DNA of 64,000 nucleotides from Prevotella sp. UBA2755 (GTDB taxonomy: Bacteria > Bacteroidota > Bacteroidia > Bacteroidales > Bacteroidaceae): NCBI GenBank assembly GCA_002353225.1, contig DEJF01000025.1, positions 3,451-67,450 of the forward strand, in the 5' to 3' direction. Positions 27,123-36,175 of this stretch are shown here, in pieces. Positions within the stretch are counted from its first letter, which is position 1, and the number at the start of each line of letters is the position of its first letter. Under the pieces are notes generated by a model. The model did not search any database. It was not told the origin of the DNA and saw only the letters and a list, made by a program, of their open reading frames with translations. The translations under genes were made by a program, and so were the position numbers.

Positions 27123-28655
27123 TTACTGCTGCGATTCTTCAGGTAGTTCCTCCGGTTTCTGAGGCTCCTGACCTGGGACATAAGCCCTCCATCGCCATAA
27201 CTTGGTCATATCCTCCAGTGACTTACCCTTGGTCTCAGGAACGAGTCTCCATACAAACAGAGCAGCAATCACACAGATGACACCATAGAGTCCGTAGGTG
27301 AACCAATGTCCGAAGTCATCACCTTCTGTCAGATGCATATTGAACATCGGCACGAAAGTCGAACTGACGATGAAGTTGAAGATCCACTGGAAAGCGACGG
27401 CGATAGCCACTGCCGCACCACGGATCGTATTGGGGAATATCTCTGCGATAAGTACCCAGCAGATGGGACCCCATGAGAACATAAAGGAAGCGGAGTACAC
27501 CATGATACTGATGGCGGTCACCATCTCCATACCTGCCTTGCCGAAGGTCAAGGCGACACCAAAGGCGCCTAATGCCATACCCAGGGAGCCCCAGATAAGC
27601 AAAGGCTTACGTCCTAACTTCTCGACAGTGAAGATAGCAACCAGGGTGAACAGGATATTGATGATACCCATGAAGACCGTAATCACCATCGGGTTCTCCA
27701 TACCCATATCACCGAAGATACGTGGAGCATAGTACAGCACTGCATTGATACCTACTGCCTGTTGGAAGACGGAGAGCATGATACCGATGAAGATACACAT
27801 CGCACCATAGGTCATCAGTTTCTCTGTCTTCTGCACCAATGTCTCCTTAATAGCATTGAGGATAAACTGCCCACGGTCGGTTCCGTTGATCTTGACAAGT
27901 ACCTCAAGGGCTCTCTCATCCTTTCCGACAGAGACGAGATATCGGGGAGTCTCAGGAACGAAGCATATCAACAGGGAGAAGAGTCCTGCCGGCACAGCCT
28001 CGCTTCCGAACATATAACGCCAACCGGTAGTAACGGTCCACTGTGCAGCAGGAGTAATGTTGGCAATACCCTTACCCATCTCCTCCACCAACGGCTGGAT
28101 ATGATCACCCAGGATAAAGAAGTTCACGAAATAGACAACCAACTGTCCGAAGATGATAGCGAACTGGTTACAACTCACCAGCATACCACGGATATTGGAA
28201 GGAGCCACCTCACTGATATACATCGGACAGATGGCAGAGGCAAGACCTACGCCAATACCACCGATAACACGATAGAAGTTAAACATAATGAGGAGGGAGT
28301 ATGTGGGCTCTCCATAGTTAAAGAACAAGAACTCCGGGTCCATCGATCCCAATGCGGAGATGAAGAACAGGAGTCCTGCGATCACCAGTGAGCGCTTACG
28401 TCCTAAATTGGTGGCAAGGAATCCTGAAAGCGCAGAACCGATGATACATCCTATCAATGCGGAAGCAGACGTGAAGCCGTGCCATCCGTCAGTATAGGAA
28501 AAGTCCTTCGCCTCAGAGAAAAATGCTTGAAGTCCTTTCTCTGCACCAGAGATCACTGCGGTGTCATAACCAAATAAAAGACCGCCTAAGACAGCGACCA
28601 GTACAATAGAAAACAAGTAGGCTGAACTACCTCTCTTTTGATATTCCATATTCAT
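27123..28655 (-). CDS. sugar/H+ symporter of the major facilitator superfamily (XylE-like)
   Basis: A 510-residue twelve-helix sugar porter. Signatures: GGLLFGYDTAVISGA in helix 1, LGRKRSL after helix 2, the central VPETPRYLV, QQAVGINAVLYYAPRI in helix 7 and the closing PETKGKSLEDM. The long loop after helix 4 (around GDHIQPLVEEMGKG) is typical of the Bacteroidetes xylose-type members. Next to a divergent arabinofuranosidase gene, a pentose such as xylose or arabinose is the likely substrate (inference). An ATG two codons in is an equivalent start. Confidence 0.88.
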   Translation of the reverse strand: MNMEYQKRGSSAYLFSIVLVAVLGGLLFGYDTAVISGAEKGLQAFFSEAKDFSYTDGWHGFTSASALIGCIIGSALSGFLATNLGRKRSLVIAGLLFFISALGSMDPEFLFFNYGEPTYSLLIMFNFYRVIGGIGVGLASAICPMYISEVAPSNIRGMLVSCNQFAIIFGQLVVYFVNFFILGDHIQPLVEEMGKGIANITPAAQWTVTTGWRYMFGSEAVPAGLFSLLICFVPETPRYLVSVGKDERALEVLVKINGTDRGQFILNAIKETLVQKTEKLMTYGAMCIFIGIMLSVFQQAVGINAVLYYAPRIFGDMGMENPMVITVFMGIINILFTLVAIFTVEKLGRKPLLIWGSLGMALGAFGVALTFGKAGMEMVTAISIMVYSASFMFSWGPICWVLIAEIFPNTIRGAAVAIAVAFQWIFNFIVSSTFVPMFNMHLTEGDDFGHWFTYGLYGVICVIAALFVWRLVPETKGKSLEDMTKLWRWRAYVPGQEPQKPEELPEESQQ

Positions 28656-28713
28656 GTTTTAATGTTAGTATTTTCTTAATTAAATACAAAAGTAATGCTT
28701 TTTTGGTAAATTC

Positions 28714-28745
28714 CTTGCTAATCCGCTACTTTTTAACTAATTTTG
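28714..28745 (+). promoter_or_regulatory. putative promoter of the GH51 gene
   Basis: CTTG (28714-28717), 20 bp, TAATTTTG (28738-28745), giving a leader of about 30 nt. On the opposite strand TACTTTTG (28687-28694) may be the -7 box of the transporter gene. Confidence 0.55.
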
Positions 28746-28782
28746 TCGGAAGATATTATGTAACTACAAAACATTTATACGA

Positions 28783-30774
28783 ATGAACAAGAAACTACTA
28801 ATCTGTGCTCTTGCTTTGTCAACAGCACTTTCGTCTTTCGGACAGACAAGCGTGATGGACGTGAACACCAAGAAATTGGGAGCACCCATCCAATCCACTA
28901 TGTATGGCATTTTCTTCGAGGACATCAACTTCGCCGCCGACGGTGGCTTGTATGGTGAACTCGTCAAGAACCGCTCTTTTGAGTTCCCACAGGAATTGAT
29001 GGGATGGCAGACCTTTGGGTGTGTGGATGTGGAGGATGACGGTCCCTTCGAGCGTTGTCCGCATTACGTGGTCCTCTCCGACCCTGGTCATAAGGAGCGT
29101 CGCTCTGGTCTGGTGAACGAGGGATTCTTCGGCATTGGTGTCGAGAAAGGGGAGGCGTATCGCTTCTCCGTATGGGCAAAGGCTCCCAAGGGGGAGACAG
29201 CCATCCGCGTCCAATTGATTGACGAGAACTCGATGGACGAGAAACAGGAGTTTGTGGAGGAGGAGATTACCATCACGGGGTCTGAGTGGAAGAAATACAC
29301 TGTCACGCTGACATCTCCCAAGAAGGACAAGCAGGCTAAACTGCGTATCTTCCTGAAAGGTACCAATAGTGTTGCTTTGGAGCATATCTCCCTCTTCCCC
29401 GTCAACACCTATAAGAATCGTGAGAACGGTATGCGTCGTGACCTCGCTCAGGCTCTTGCCGACCTCAAACCCGGCATCTTCCGCTTCCCTGGCGGCTGTA
29501 TCGTAGAGGGCACTGACCTTGCCACCCGCTATCAGTGGAAGAACACCTTGGGACCTGTGGAGAACCGTCCTTTGAACGGCAACCGCTGGGAGCATACCTT
29601 CGACTACCGCTATTATCCCGATTACTTCCAGAGTTACGGATTGGGATTCTTCGAGTTCTTCCAACTCTCTGAGGATATCGGTGCCGAGCCACTGCCTATC
29701 CTGAGCGTTGGCCTGTCCTGCCAGTATCAGAACTGGAACGACGAGAGTGCCCATGTGCCCATGGACGAGTTAAAGCCATACATTGATGACTGTCTCGACC
29801 TCATCGAGTTCGCCAATGGTCCTGTGGACAGCAAATGGGGTAAGATCCGTGCGGAGATGGGACATCCCGCTCCTTTCAACATGAAGTATATCGGTGTGGG
29901 TAACGAGCAGTGGGGTGAGTTCTACTATGAGCGTCTGAAGCCCTTCGTAGCCGCTATCCGTGCCAAATATCCCAATATCAAGATTGTAGGAACCAGTGGT
30001 CCTGTACCTGAGGACAAGCCCGACAACACCTATCGCTTCGAGGACGGCTGGAAGGCAATGAAAGCCCAGAAGGCTGATTTGGTCGACGAGCACTACTACC
30101 GCAACGAGGAGTGGTTCCTGACCCATGGACTGCGCTATGACTCCTACGACCGCAAGGGACCGAAAGTATTCGCTGGCGAGTATGCCTGTCATGGAGAGGG
30201 TAAGAAATGGAACCACTACGAGGCTGCTATCCTGGAGGCTGCCTTCATGACAGGTTTCGAGCGTAATGCGGATATCGTTCACATGACGACTCCCGCCCCA
30301 CTCTTTGCCCATGTGGACGGCTGGCAGTGGCGCCCTGACCAGATCTGGTATGACAATACGGATATGTTCAAGACCGTCAGTTACTACGTACAACAGATGT
30401 ACAGCACCAATGCTGGTACCAACGTCCTCTCCCTGACGATGGACAAGAAGCCTGTCGCCAACCAGGCAGGACAGAACGGGCTCTTCGCCTCTGCCGCCTT
30501 TGACAGCAAGACGGGTGAGATCATCATCAAGGTGGCTAACACCTCGAAGCAGAAGCAGTCTGTCGCCTTCAACCTCTCCAATATCAAGGGAGAGCGCACG
30601 GCAAAGACACTCACGCTCTGCCATGACGGTATGGATGACGAGAACTCCATCTGCAAACCCGAGTTGATAACACCTAAGACAGGAACGGCTCAGGTAACTG
30701 CCGGGAGTAAGTCCGCTACCCTTAACGACGTACTCCCACCCATGTCATTCCGCATCTACCGTGTTGCAAATTAA
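28783..30774 (+). CDS. secreted alpha-L-arabinofuranosidase, glycoside hydrolase family 51
   Basis: A 663-residue enzyme releasing terminal arabinofuranose from arabinan or arabinoxylan. It has a signal peptide (MNKKLLICALALSTALSSFGQ), an early catalytic-barrel strand (YGIFFEDINFAADGGLYGELV), an inserted jelly-roll carbohydrate-binding-like stretch around residues 85-210, then the rest of the barrel. Glu375 in GVGNEQWGEF is the acid/base and Glu466 in FAGEYACHG the nucleophile, by family pattern. A C-terminal beta domain follows. Together with the divergent sugar symporter it suggests pentose scavenging. Confidence 0.93.
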   Translation: MNKKLLICALALSTALSSFGQTSVMDVNTKKLGAPIQSTMYGIFFEDINFAADGGLYGELVKNRSFEFPQELMGWQTFGCVDVEDDGPFERCPHYVVLSDPGHKERRSGLVNEGFFGIGVEKGEAYRFSVWAKAPKGETAIRVQLIDENSMDEKQEFVEEEITITGSEWKKYTVTLTSPKKDKQAKLRIFLKGTNSVALEHISLFPVNTYKNRENGMRRDLAQALADLKPGIFRFPGGCIVEGTDLATRYQWKNTLGPVENRPLNGNRWEHTFDYRYYPDYFQSYGLGFFEFFQLSEDIGAEPLPILSVGLSCQYQNWNDESAHVPMDELKPYIDDCLDLIEFANGPVDSKWGKIRAEMGHPAPFNMKYIGVGNEQWGEFYYERLKPFVAAIRAKYPNIKIVGTSGPVPEDKPDNTYRFEDGWKAMKAQKADLVDEHYYRNEEWFLTHGLRYDSYDRKGPKVFAGEYACHGEGKKWNHYEAAILEAAFMTGFERNADIVHMTTPAPLFAHVDGWQWRPDQIWYDNTDMFKTVSYYVQQMYSTNAGTNVLSLTMDKKPVANQAGQNGLFASAAFDSKTGEIIIKVANTSKQKQSVAFNLSNIKGERTAKTLTLCHDGMDDENSICKPELITPKTGTAQVTAGSKSATLNDVLPPMSFRIYRVAN

Positions 30775-30832
30775 ATTGATTTGCAAAGTAAATCAAATTG
30801 AATTGTCGAGCAAATCAAATTGATTTGCAATG
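30767..30832. repeat. 22-nt-period palindromic repeat, three units
   Basis: Three consecutive 22-nt units start at 30767, 30789 and 30811. Units 1 and 3 agree at 20 of 22 positions and units 2 and 3 at 16 of 22. Each unit is close to a palindrome of the form CAAATCAAATTGATTTG; 30810-30828 is a perfect 9-bp inverted repeat around one base. The array starts in the last codons of the GH51 gene and precedes its terminator. Confidence 0.8.
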
Positions 30833-30850
30833 ACGGAAATAGTCACTAAC

Positions 30851-30893
30851 AAAAACAGCCTTGCTTCTAATCAGGAATAGCAAGGCTGTTTTT
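30851..30893. terminator. intrinsic terminator after the GH51 gene
   Basis: A perfect 15-bp stem (AAAAACAGCCTTGCT / AGCAAGGCTGTTTTT) with a 13-nt loop; the 3' arm ends in five T. Confidence 0.9.
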
Positions 30894-30934
30894 CATGGTT
30901 TATCACCATTGGAGAAGGAAAAATCAAGGCAAAA

Positions 30935-30966
30935 TTTGGCTATTTGCCATAATCTTCGTAATTTTG
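30935..30966 (+). promoter_or_regulatory. promoter of metF
   Basis: TTTG (30935-30938), 20 bp, TAATTTTG (30959-30966); about 20 nt of leader before the ATG at 30992. Confidence 0.8.
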
Positions 30967-30991
30967 TAGCGTATTGTGTAGATACGCGATT

Positions 30992-31948
30992 ATGACAGTA
31001 GCAGATTATATCAAACAAGATACAGGCGAGAGACGCTTCTCCTTTGAGGTACTGCCCCCACTGAAAGGTAATGGGACGGAAGCCTTGTTCCAGACCATCG
31101 ACAAACTCGTGGAGTTCAACCCTGCGTTCATCAATATTACGACGCACCACTCGGAGTATGTCTACAAGGAACTGGAGAACGGACAGTTCGAGCGTCAGCG
31201 CATCCGCCGCCGACCAGGGACCATCGCCATCGCCGCGGCAATCCAGCACCGTTACGATATCCCCGTGGAGCCACATGTGATATGCAGTGGTATGACGATC
31301 GATCAGATCGAGTATGAGTTGCTTGACCTGCAGTTCTTAGGTATCCGCAACCTCATGCTGCTCAGGGGCGACAAGGCTAAGGAGGACAGCCGCTTTACGC
31401 CTACCCCTGGCGGTCATGCCCACACTACCGATCTCATCAAGCAGGTGGTACGCTTCAACGAGGGATTCTTTGCCGACGGTACTCCTATCAAGCACCCAGG
31501 TGCCAAGTTCGACTTCGGGGTTGCCTGCTATCCTGAGAAACATGAGGAGGCTCCCAATTTGGAGCGTGACATGGAGTATCTGAAGCAGAAGCAGGACTTA
31601 GGAGCCCAGTACGCGGTGACCCAGTTGTTCTACGACAACGAGAAATACTTCGAGTTCGTGGAGAAGGCACGACAGATGGGTATCACGATACCTATCGTAC
31701 CCGGCATCAAGCCCATGGCGAAACTGAGTCAGTTGACAGTAGTGCCCAAGACGTTCCATTGTGACATCCCAGAGGCACTCGCCAAGGAGATCGTGAAGTG
31801 TAAGACGGATGAGCAGGCTCGCCAACTGGGTATCGAGTGGACCAGCCACCAGTGTCAGGAACTCTACGAGCACGGTGTCAAGAACATCCATTTCTATACG
31901 GTATCTGCCGTCGACTCCGTCGCGGAAATCACCAAGCGATTACTATAG
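30992..31948 (+). CDS. metF: methylenetetrahydrofolate reductase
   Basis: A 318-residue flavoenzyme reducing 5,10-methylene-THF to 5-methyl-THF for methionine synthesis. The start at 30992 (MTVADYIKQDTGERRFSFEV) is set by the promoter 25 bp upstream. Family motifs: FSFEVLPPLKGNG, ITTHHSEY, NLMLLRGDK, AQYAVTQLFYDNEKYF and PIVPGIKPM. It is the first gene of a metF-holB-ricT-gldH transcript. Confidence 0.95.
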   Translation: MTVADYIKQDTGERRFSFEVLPPLKGNGTEALFQTIDKLVEFNPAFINITTHHSEYVYKELENGQFERQRIRRRPGTIAIAAAIQHRYDIPVEPHVICSGMTIDQIEYELLDLQFLGIRNLMLLRGDKAKEDSRFTPTPGGHAHTTDLIKQVVRFNEGFFADGTPIKHPGAKFDFGVACYPEKHEEAPNLERDMEYLKQKQDLGAQYAVTQLFYDNEKYFEFVEKARQMGITIPIVPGIKPMAKLSQLTVVPKTFHCDIPEALAKEIVKCKTDEQARQLGIEWTSHQCQELYEHGVKNIHFYTVSAVDSVAEITKRLL

Positions 31949-31956
31949 GCACTATA
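31939..31956. repeat. 9-nt ACTATA repeat at the metF-holB junction
   Basis: Two 9-nt units, ATTACTATA and GGCACTATA; the first overlaps the metF stop codon. The same unit recurs at the next gene junction (33072-33116). Confidence 0.6.
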
Positions 31957-31968
31957 AAAAAAAAGAAT

Positions 31969-33075
31969 ATGTTCGAGCAAGTCATAGGACAACAAGAGGC
32001 ACAAGCCCGGCTACTCCAGTTGCAACAGGAGCAGCGGCTGCCCCATGCCCTGATGCTCTGTGGACCCATGGGGAGTGGTAAGATGGCGCTCGCCATGGCT
32101 TTTGCCAAGCACCTGCTGAGCCGCAACAGTAATGACGAGGCGATGCTGGCAAAATGGGAGCACCCTGACTTGCATTTCACCTACCCTACCATCAAACTGC
32201 CTTCGATGGGTACCGACCACAAGCCCGTGTCCGATGATTTCGCACAAGAGTGGCATGAGTTGATTATGGCAGGCTCTTACTTCACCATGACAGAATGGCT
32301 GGAGATGATGGGTGGGGAGAACCAGCAGGCGATCATCACAGCAGGTGAGAGTGACGCCCTCATCCGCAAACTGTCGCTCAAGTCGAGTCAGGGGGGCTAT
32401 AAGGTGAGCCTCATCTGGTTGCCGGAACGCATGAATATCGAATGTGCCAATAAGATACTGAAACTCTTAGAGGAGCCTCCTCAGCAAACCATCTTCCTAT
32501 TGGTGTGCGAGGAACCAGAGCGGTTGTTGGAGACCATCCGCAGTCGTGTACAGCGCATCGACATCAAACGCATCGCCGATGAGGATATCCGACAAGCACT
32601 GATGAGCAAACGGGGACTCAGTGAGGAGAACGCCCAACGCGTGGCACGGATGGCAAACGGCAGTTGGCTGAAAGCACTGGAGATGCTGAGTGTTGACTCT
32701 GAGAACGAACTGTTCCTTGATATGTTCCAGACCTTGATGCGACTGGCGTATCAGCGAAAGGTGAAAGACCTGAAGACGTGGAGCGAGCGGATGGCTGGCA
32801 TGGGACGTGAGAAACAGAAACGGTTCCTCGACTATTTCCTGCGGCTCATCCGTGAGAATTTCATGTTTAACTTCCGAGAGCCCGACCTCTGCTATATGAC
32901 ACAGCGGGAAGAGGATTTCGCAAAGAACTTCGCCCGCTTCATCAACGAGGCAAATGTCATCCCTATCAGTGAACTGGCTAACCGCGCCATCAGGGATATC
33001 GGACAGAATGCCAATGCGAAGATCGTGTTCTTCGACTTCGCCCTGCAAATGATTGTACTATTAATAACAAAATAA
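31969..33075 (+). CDS. holB: DNA polymerase III delta' subunit-like clamp-loader ATPase
   Basis: A 368-residue AAA+ protein. The start at 31969 (MFEQVIGQQEAQARLLQL) is chosen because the open frame upstream is antisense-like and overlaps metF. The P-loop is CGPMGSGKMALAMAFA. The sensor/Walker B region is in VSLIWLPERMNIECANKILKLLEEPP, and the SRC-like motif is IRSRVQR. It loads the beta clamp together with DnaX and HolA. A Cys zinc site between the P-loop and Walker B is not seen, which is usual for Bacteroidetes delta'. Confidence 0.85.
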   Translation: MFEQVIGQQEAQARLLQLQQEQRLPHALMLCGPMGSGKMALAMAFAKHLLSRNSNDEAMLAKWEHPDLHFTYPTIKLPSMGTDHKPVSDDFAQEWHELIMAGSYFTMTEWLEMMGGENQQAIITAGESDALIRKLSLKSSQGGYKVSLIWLPERMNIECANKILKLLEEPPQQTIFLLVCEEPERLLETIRSRVQRIDIKRIADEDIRQALMSKRGLSEENAQRVARMANGSWLKALEMLSVDSENELFLDMFQTLMRLAYQRKVKDLKTWSERMAGMGREKQKRFLDYFLRLIRENFMFNFREPDLCYMTQREEDFAKNFARFINEANVIPISELANRAIRDIGQNANAKIVFFDFALQMIVLLITK

Positions 33076-33116
33076 CGATAGGTACTATAGCCACTATAGG
33101 AACTATAAAAACTAAA
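33072..33116. repeat. 9-nt ACTATA tandem repeat between holB and ricT
   Basis: Five units in register: ATAACGATA, GGTACTATA, GCCACTATA, GGAACTATA and AAAACTAAA, running from the holB stop to just before the ricT start. A two-unit version lies at the preceding junction. Confidence 0.75.
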
Positions 33117-33121
33117 AGAAT

Positions 33122-34249
33122 ATGGAGAAAGTAAAAGACCTCGAGATAAAGACAGGATGTGACCGTGGACTCTGTCACCTTGCCGTAGGACGACAGGACA
33201 AGCAGTTGAACACCTACGACTGGCTTGCCGACGTACCCGGCAATACGGACACGACAGACTTGGTGGAGGTGCAGTTCAAGCATACCCGCAAGGGCTACTA
33301 TCATAATGTCAACAACCTGGACTTGAAGAAAGGTGACATCGTTGCCGTAGAGGCAAACCCGGGTCATGACATTGGGGTGGTCACCCTCACAGGACGACTG
33401 GTTAAGTTACAGATTAAGAAGGCTAACCTGAAGAGTGCGGACGACATCAAGCGTATCTATCGTATCGCACGTCCAGTGGACATGGAGAAATACCATGAGG
33501 CAAAGCGCCGTGAACACGCCACCATGATTGAGAGCCGCCAGATAGCCAAAGGACTGGGACTGAAGATGAAGATCGGGGACGTGGAGTATCAGGGGGATGG
33601 TAATAAAGCAATCTTCTATTATATCGCTGACGAGCGTGTGGACTTCCGCCAACTCATCAAAGACCTTGCCGCTACGTTCCACGTACGCATCGAGATGAAA
33701 CAGATCGGTGCCCGTCAGGAGGCAGGACGTATTGGTGGTACGGGACCTTGCGGACGTGAACTCTGCTGTGCCACATGGATGAAGAACTTCGTGAGTGTGG
33801 GAACCAGTGCCGCCCGCTACCAGGATATCTCCCTCAACCCCCAGAAACTGGCGGGTATGTGCGCCAAACTGAAATGCTGTCTGAACTATGAGGTGGACGA
33901 TTATGTGGAGGCTGGACGTAAACTTCCTGCCAAGGATATCGTCCTGCAGACACAAGACGCGGACTACCACCTCTTCAAGTCGGACATTCTCGCTGGTCTC
34001 GTCTCCTACTCTACCGACAAGAATATCGCCGCCAATTTAGAGACAATCACGGCGGAGCGTGCCAAACAGATTATCGAGATGAACCGCAAGGGAGAGAAAC
34101 CGCTGTCATTACAGGAGAACGGCAGGAAACAGGAGCCTGTCCGTCCGCTTGACCTTGCCACCCAGGAGAATATCAACCGTTTCGACAAGGCGAAGAAGAA
34201 AAAGAAAAAGCATAAGAAGCCTAACAAGCCCAGAGATGCGAAAGAATAG
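33122..34249 (+). CDS. ricT: PSP1-domain protein, RicT/YaaT-like
   Basis: A 375-residue protein whose core is the PSP1 (YaaT) domain. The characteristic cysteines are present in GTGPCGRELCCATWM and in MCAKLKCCLNYE; in Bacillus RicT such cysteines hold an iron-sulfur cluster in the RicA/F/T complex that affects RNA processing. The partners are not visible here. The C-terminus is a Lys-rich tail (KAKKKKKKHKKPNKP). Its 3' end overlaps gldH by 14 bp. Confidence 0.87.
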   Translation: MEKVKDLEIKTGCDRGLCHLAVGRQDKQLNTYDWLADVPGNTDTTDLVEVQFKHTRKGYYHNVNNLDLKKGDIVAVEANPGHDIGVVTLTGRLVKLQIKKANLKSADDIKRIYRIARPVDMEKYHEAKRREHATMIESRQIAKGLGLKMKIGDVEYQGDGNKAIFYYIADERVDFRQLIKDLAATFHVRIEMKQIGARQEAGRIGGTGPCGRELCCATWMKNFVSVGTSAARYQDISLNPQKLAGMCAKLKCCLNYEVDDYVEAGRKLPAKDIVLQTQDADYHLFKSDILAGLVSYSTDKNIAANLETITAERAKQIIEMNRKGEKPLSLQENGRKQEPVRPLDLATQENINRFDKAKKKKKKHKKPNKPRDAKE

Positions 34250-34709
34250 TTACACCTTATTATATTATATAGGACTGATAGTGCTTCTTGCATGCTCCTC
34301 ATGCGACAGCAAGACGACCTACAGCCGCTATCAGCATGTATCTATAGCAGGCTGGGAGAAGAATGACGCTCTTTCCTATGAGATAGCGCCCATGAAAGAG
34401 AATGGCACATTCCAGAAAGCAATCGGGGTGCGTATCAGCAGTGACTATCCGTTCATGGGACTAACCTTGATTATAGAGCAGCAGGTATTCCCATCCATGG
34501 AGAGCCATAACGACACGCTCAACTGTAACCTGATTGACAAGGAGGGGAACGCCATCGGACAAGGTGTCACGCTCTACCAATACAAATTCCCCATCAACAC
34601 GATGACCCTGCACAAAGGAGACTCATTGAGCATTCGTGTCCGTCATGACATGAAGAGGGAAATCCTGCCTGGCATTGCCGATATCGGTCTGATACTGACT
34701 AAACAATAA
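34236..34709 (+). CDS. gldH: gliding motility lipoprotein GldH family
   Basis: Start chosen at 34236 (MRKNSYTLLYYIGLIVLLACSSC), where a lipoprotein signal begins; 157 residues. The mature part (YSRYQHVSIAGWEKNDALSYEI) matches the GldH family, which in Flavobacterium is needed for gliding. In non-gliding Bacteroidales its role is unclear and may relate to the cell envelope or type IX secretion. It overlaps ricT by 14 bp and converges on rodA, with only 2 bp between the stop codons. Confidence 0.87.
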   Translation: MRKNSYTLLYYIGLIVLLACSSCDSKTTYSRYQHVSIAGWEKNDALSYEIAPMKENGTFQKAIGVRISSDYPFMGLTLIIEQQVFPSMESHNDTLNCNLIDKEGNAIGQGVTLYQYKFPINTMTLHKGDSLSIRVRHDMKREILPGIADIGLILTKQ

Positions 34710-34718
34710 CCTTATTGT
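34703..34718. terminator. inverted repeat spanning both stop codons of gldH and rodA
   Basis: ACAATAA, CC, TTATTGT: a perfect 7-bp inverted repeat made of the two CAA-TAA gene ends. It is AU-rich and short, so a terminator role is weak; it may be only a consequence of both genes ending in Gln-stop. Confidence 0.3.
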
Positions 34719-36175
34719 CTAATCAAGTTACGACTGGCATCTATTCGCAGGAAGATAAACAGCAGGATGGTGAATCCCCATAAGGACGAACCGCCATAAC
34801 TGAAGAACGGTAACGGAATACCGATCACAGGGGTCAGTCCTAACACCATACCCACATTGATAAACACATGGAACAGGAAGATACTTAGCACGCTATAGCC
34901 ATATACCCTGCCGAAGCGGAACGGTTGTCGCTCCGACAGATGAATCAGTCGCAAGATCAAGGCAAGGAACAACAGCAACACACCTGCGGAGCCTAAGAAG
35001 CCCTCCTCCTCACCTACCGTACAGAAAATGAAGTCTGTATCTTGCTCTGGCACGAACTTCAACTTGGTCTGCGTACCATTCAGGAAGCCCTTTCCCTCCA
35101 AGCCTCCCGAGCCGATGGCTATCTCACTCTGATGGACATTATAGCCAGCACCACGAAGGTCTTCCTCCAAACCCAGCAAGACATTGATACGCGTACGTTG
35201 GTGGGGCTCCATCATGTTGTTCAGGATGAAGTCGGCACCATAGAAGAAACCCACTGACCCTATGGTGAAGAGTGCGATAAAATAGTAGTTACGGATGCGG
35301 GAACCCAATCCTTCCCATATCAGATAGCCAATCAGAATAACCGTCATGGCAAGTTGGATGTACACAATATCGAAGGGGATCTTCAACAGTAACAAGGAGA
35401 ACAGGGTAATACCCAAACAATAGAGTCCTATTTTCCAGGCGAGTTTCTTATTCCTGCCATAGACCCATACCATGCCTGCCGCAAACAACTGTATCATCAA
35501 CAACACAGAGAATTTACCCACAGAAGTCGGGGAGTCACCTAAATAGACCTCCGCATAACGGATACCCACGACAAAGTAGATGACCATAGCCACACCAGTA
35601 AACAGAATGGAACCTGGCATTCCCTCCCTATAGAACATCAGGAAGAAGGCGAAGTACACCAAGGCGGAACCTGTCTCTCGCTGCATGATAATGAAAATCA
35701 TCGGTAGGAAGATAATCGCCAATGTCGCCCCGAAATGCTTCCACTGATGGATATTATACCCATAGGTTGACATGAACTTTGCCAATGCGAGGGAGGTGGC
35801 GAACTTAGCGAACTCCGCCGGTTGTATGCGTAAAGGTCCTAATACCAGCCATGAGCGTGAGCCCTTGATGGAATGCGTATTGAAGATGGTAAGGAACAGC
35901 AATATCAACAACAACCCATAGATGATATAGGCAAAGGTATCGTAGAAACGGTCGTCCGACATAAGGATGGTGAAACCCAAGACAATCGACGTACCTATCC
36001 AGATAATCTGCATACCGGAACGTGTATCCAGACTGAAGATATCTGTGTTACCATAGGAATAACTGGCTCCACATACACTGATCCAGCCAAAGGTCAACAG
36101 GGCGATATAGATGAGTATCGTCCACCAGTCGATAGAACGGAAGATGCTGGTCTGCTTACCTGATTGTGTTGCCAT
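34712..36175 (-). CDS. rodA: rod-shape SEDS glycosyltransferase
   Basis: A 487-residue polytopic SEDS protein that polymerises glycan strands for cell elongation with PBP2. Recognisable parts are SRSWLVLGPLRIQPAEFAKFATSLALAKF, the segment LEGKGFLNGTQTKLKFVPEQDTDFIFCTVGEEEGFLGS and GIPLPFFSYGGSS near the end. It is longer than E. coli RodA because of an extra multi-helix insertion in the middle (about residues 200-290), which I believe is common in Bacteroidetes. It overlaps mrdA by 20 bp. Confidence 0.94.
   Translation of the reverse strand: MATQSGKQTSIFRSIDWWTILIYIALLTFGWISVCGASYSYGNTDIFSLDTRSGMQIIWIGTSIVLGFTILMSDDRFYDTFAYIIYGLLLILLFLTIFNTHSIKGSRSWLVLGPLRIQPAEFAKFATSLALAKFMSTYGYNIHQWKHFGATLAIIFLPMIFIIMQRETGSALVYFAFFLMFYREGMPGSILFTGVAMVIYFVVGIRYAEVYLGDSPTSVGKFSVLLMIQLFAAGMVWVYGRNKKLAWKIGLYCLGITLFSLLLLKIPFDIVYIQLAMTVILIGYLIWEGLGSRIRNYYFIALFTIGSVGFFYGADFILNNMMEPHQRTRINVLLGLEEDLRGAGYNVHQSEIAIGSGGLEGKGFLNGTQTKLKFVPEQDTDFIFCTVGEEEGFLGSAGVLLLFLALILRLIHLSERQPFRFGRVYGYSVLSIFLFHVFINVGMVLGLTPVIGIPLPFFSYGGSSLWGFTILLFIFLRIDASRNLIRQ

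Noticed and set aside
28819..29754. Long open frames on the minus strand inside the GH51 gene
   Set aside because: They are antisense to a gene with intact catalytic motifs and have no domain; long antisense frames are a codon-bias effect.
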